In this document: positions 5,107-5,443 of the stretch, piece by piece
How the letters are laid out: each line of letters starts with the position of its first letter
How positions within the stretch are numbered: position 1 is the stretch's first letter
NCBI GenBank assembly: GCA_900769965.1
Contig: CAAGIQ010000047.1
Coordinates: forward strand, 1 to 5,443
Length of the DNA: 5,443 bases
Direction: 5' to 3'
DNA from: Bacilli bacterium
GTDB taxonomy: Bacteria > Bacillota_I > Bacilli_A > RFN20 > CAG-288
Program-made: the position numbers and the translations under genes
The notes under the pieces: model-generated
Databases searched by the model: none
What the model saw: the letters and a program-made list of their open reading frames with translations, nothing else
Told to the model about the DNA's origin: nothing

Positions 5107-5180
5107 GCAGGTATAGTTTAATGGTAGAACTAAAGCTTCCCAAGCTTTTGGCGCGAGTTCGATTCTCGTTACCTGCTCCA
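5107..5180 (+). tRNA. tRNA-Gly, anticodon CCC
   Basis: A complete 74-nt cloverleaf with encoded CCA can be folded by hand. The acceptor stem GCAGGTA (5107-5113) pairs fully with TACCTGC (5170-5176). The D stem is GTTT/GAAC with GG in the loop. The anticodon stem AAAGC/GCTTT (5132-5136, 5144-5148) closes the 7-nt loop TTCCCAA. The variable loop has 4 nt and the T arm GCGAG-TTCGATT-CTCGT is standard. The anticodon at 5139-5141 is CCC, reading the glycine codon GGG. Discriminator U (5177) agrees with bacterial tRNA-Gly. A TCC reading would require shifting the loop by one base and breaking the stem. Confidence 0.95.
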
Positions 5181-5183
5181 AAT

Positions 5184-5243
5184 AAAAACGCCATTGAAAT
5201 TCAAACACTTACAGGTTTGAACTCTGATGGCGTTTTTGTTTTT
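5184..5243. terminator. Probable bidirectional terminator between tRNA-Gly and the zinc-ribbon gene
   Basis: AAAAACGCCAT (5184-5194) pairs with ATGGCGTTTTT (5227-5237). Two G-U pairs follow, then a 3x3 internal loop and a second stem TTCAAAC/GTTTGAA (5200-5206, 5215-5221) with an 8-nt loop. On the plus strand the T-rich GTTTTTGTTTTT ends the tRNA transcript 4 nt after CCA. On the minus strand the hairpin is followed by TTTTTATTT and can end the convergent gene, protecting the tRNA from antisense reading. Confidence 0.88.
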
Positions 5244-5308
5244 AATGTCTAATGTACGCGAATAAGATCGCTTTTACAGTTCGTCATTGAAACAGAAAAT
5301 ATATTTAA

Positions 5309-5443
5309 TTATTGCTTTCTGTAACCGCATTTTGGACAAATGCCGTTCTCATTCAAGGCAATACCGCAAAGTGGGCAGCGGTCAATGCTCTTATTGACTT
5401 CGTATTCTTGCGATGCGGCATTAACACCACTGGTGAAAGTAAG
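5309..5443 (-). CDS. C-terminal part of a protein ending in a zinc ribbon
   Basis: The open frame enters from the right edge and ends at TAA (5309-5311), giving 44 visible residues. The last 23 form a short zinc ribbon, CPLCGIALNENGICPKCGYR, with four cysteines in two CxxCG knuckles about 10 residues apart. This suits a structural zinc site of the rubredoxin/zinc-ribbon type. The preceding residues (LTFTSGVNAASQEYEVNKSID) look like a linker and do not identify the protein. The ribbon lies at the extreme C-terminus, as in many proteins where it is a binding tag or anchor. The gene converges on the tRNA and shares its terminator. The main domain lies outside the window, so no function is assigned. 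Confidence 0.8.
   Translation of the reverse strand, partial: LTFTSGVNAASQEYEVNKSIDRCPLCGIALNENGICPKCGYRKQ

Noticed and set aside
5238..5308. Possible small gene or RNA between the terminator and the zinc-ribbon gene.
   Set aside because: Only short AT-rich sequence and a 4-bp GCGA/TCGC hairpin are visible; it reads as the 3' untranslated region of the minus-strand gene.
1..5443. CRISPR array, insertion sequence, phage or defence island.
   Set aside because: No repeat-spacer pattern, transposase, integrase, terminal repeats or abrupt composition change was seen; the genes are ordinary chromosomal ones.

Overview
The window is a compact, AT-rich stretch of a bacterial chromosome. It is most consistent with a low-GC Bacillota lineage (Bacilli or a relative). 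The support is an Spx-type regulator, a CdaA-type diadenylate cyclase, Shine-Dalgarno-led short-spaced genes and AT-rich intergenic DNA. Tryptophan is read from TGG and all seven visible stop codons are TAA. This argues against the mycoplasma code but fits a small, AT-rich genome. I cannot name the genus. Nothing looks like a phage, transposon or CRISPR array.

Layout. All but one gene lie on the minus strand, so biological order runs right to left. From about 5030 down to 1 the order is: cdaA (c-di-AMP synthase), a two-domain Nudix pyrophosphatase, deoD (purine nucleoside phosphorylase), a membrane-anchored NERD-like protein, a six-helix membrane protein with an acidic tail, a pgsA-type CDP-alcohol phosphatidyltransferase, and spx (cut by the left edge). 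Only a tRNA-Gly(CCC) is on the plus strand. It diverges from cdaA and ends at a hairpin that could terminate transcription in both directions. The right edge holds the C-terminal 44 residues of a minus-strand protein ending in a four-cysteine zinc ribbon.

Transcription units as read from the DNA. cdaA has a good promoter, a 30-nt leader and its own terminator-like GNRA hairpin plus U-tract immediately before the Nudix ribosome binding site. The Nudix gene therefore seems to depend on read-through. deoD has an extended -10 element overlapped by a perfect 9-bp inverted repeat. The membrane protein gene has a weaker promoter-like element bracketed by another inverted repeat. From there the membrane protein, pgsA and spx overlap by 11 and 8 nt and look translationally coupled.

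How the genes may fit together (inference). The cluster combines nucleotide signalling (c-di-AMP), nucleotide and nucleoside salvage (Nudix, DeoD), envelope work (PgsA and two unknown membrane proteins) and a thiol-stress regulator (Spx). cdaA lacks its usual partners cdaR and glmM here. No clear novel system is evident. The most interesting items are the attenuator-like element after cdaA, the shared operator-like promoter architecture, the apparently catalytically degenerate NERD-like membrane protein and the coupled pgsA-spx pair.
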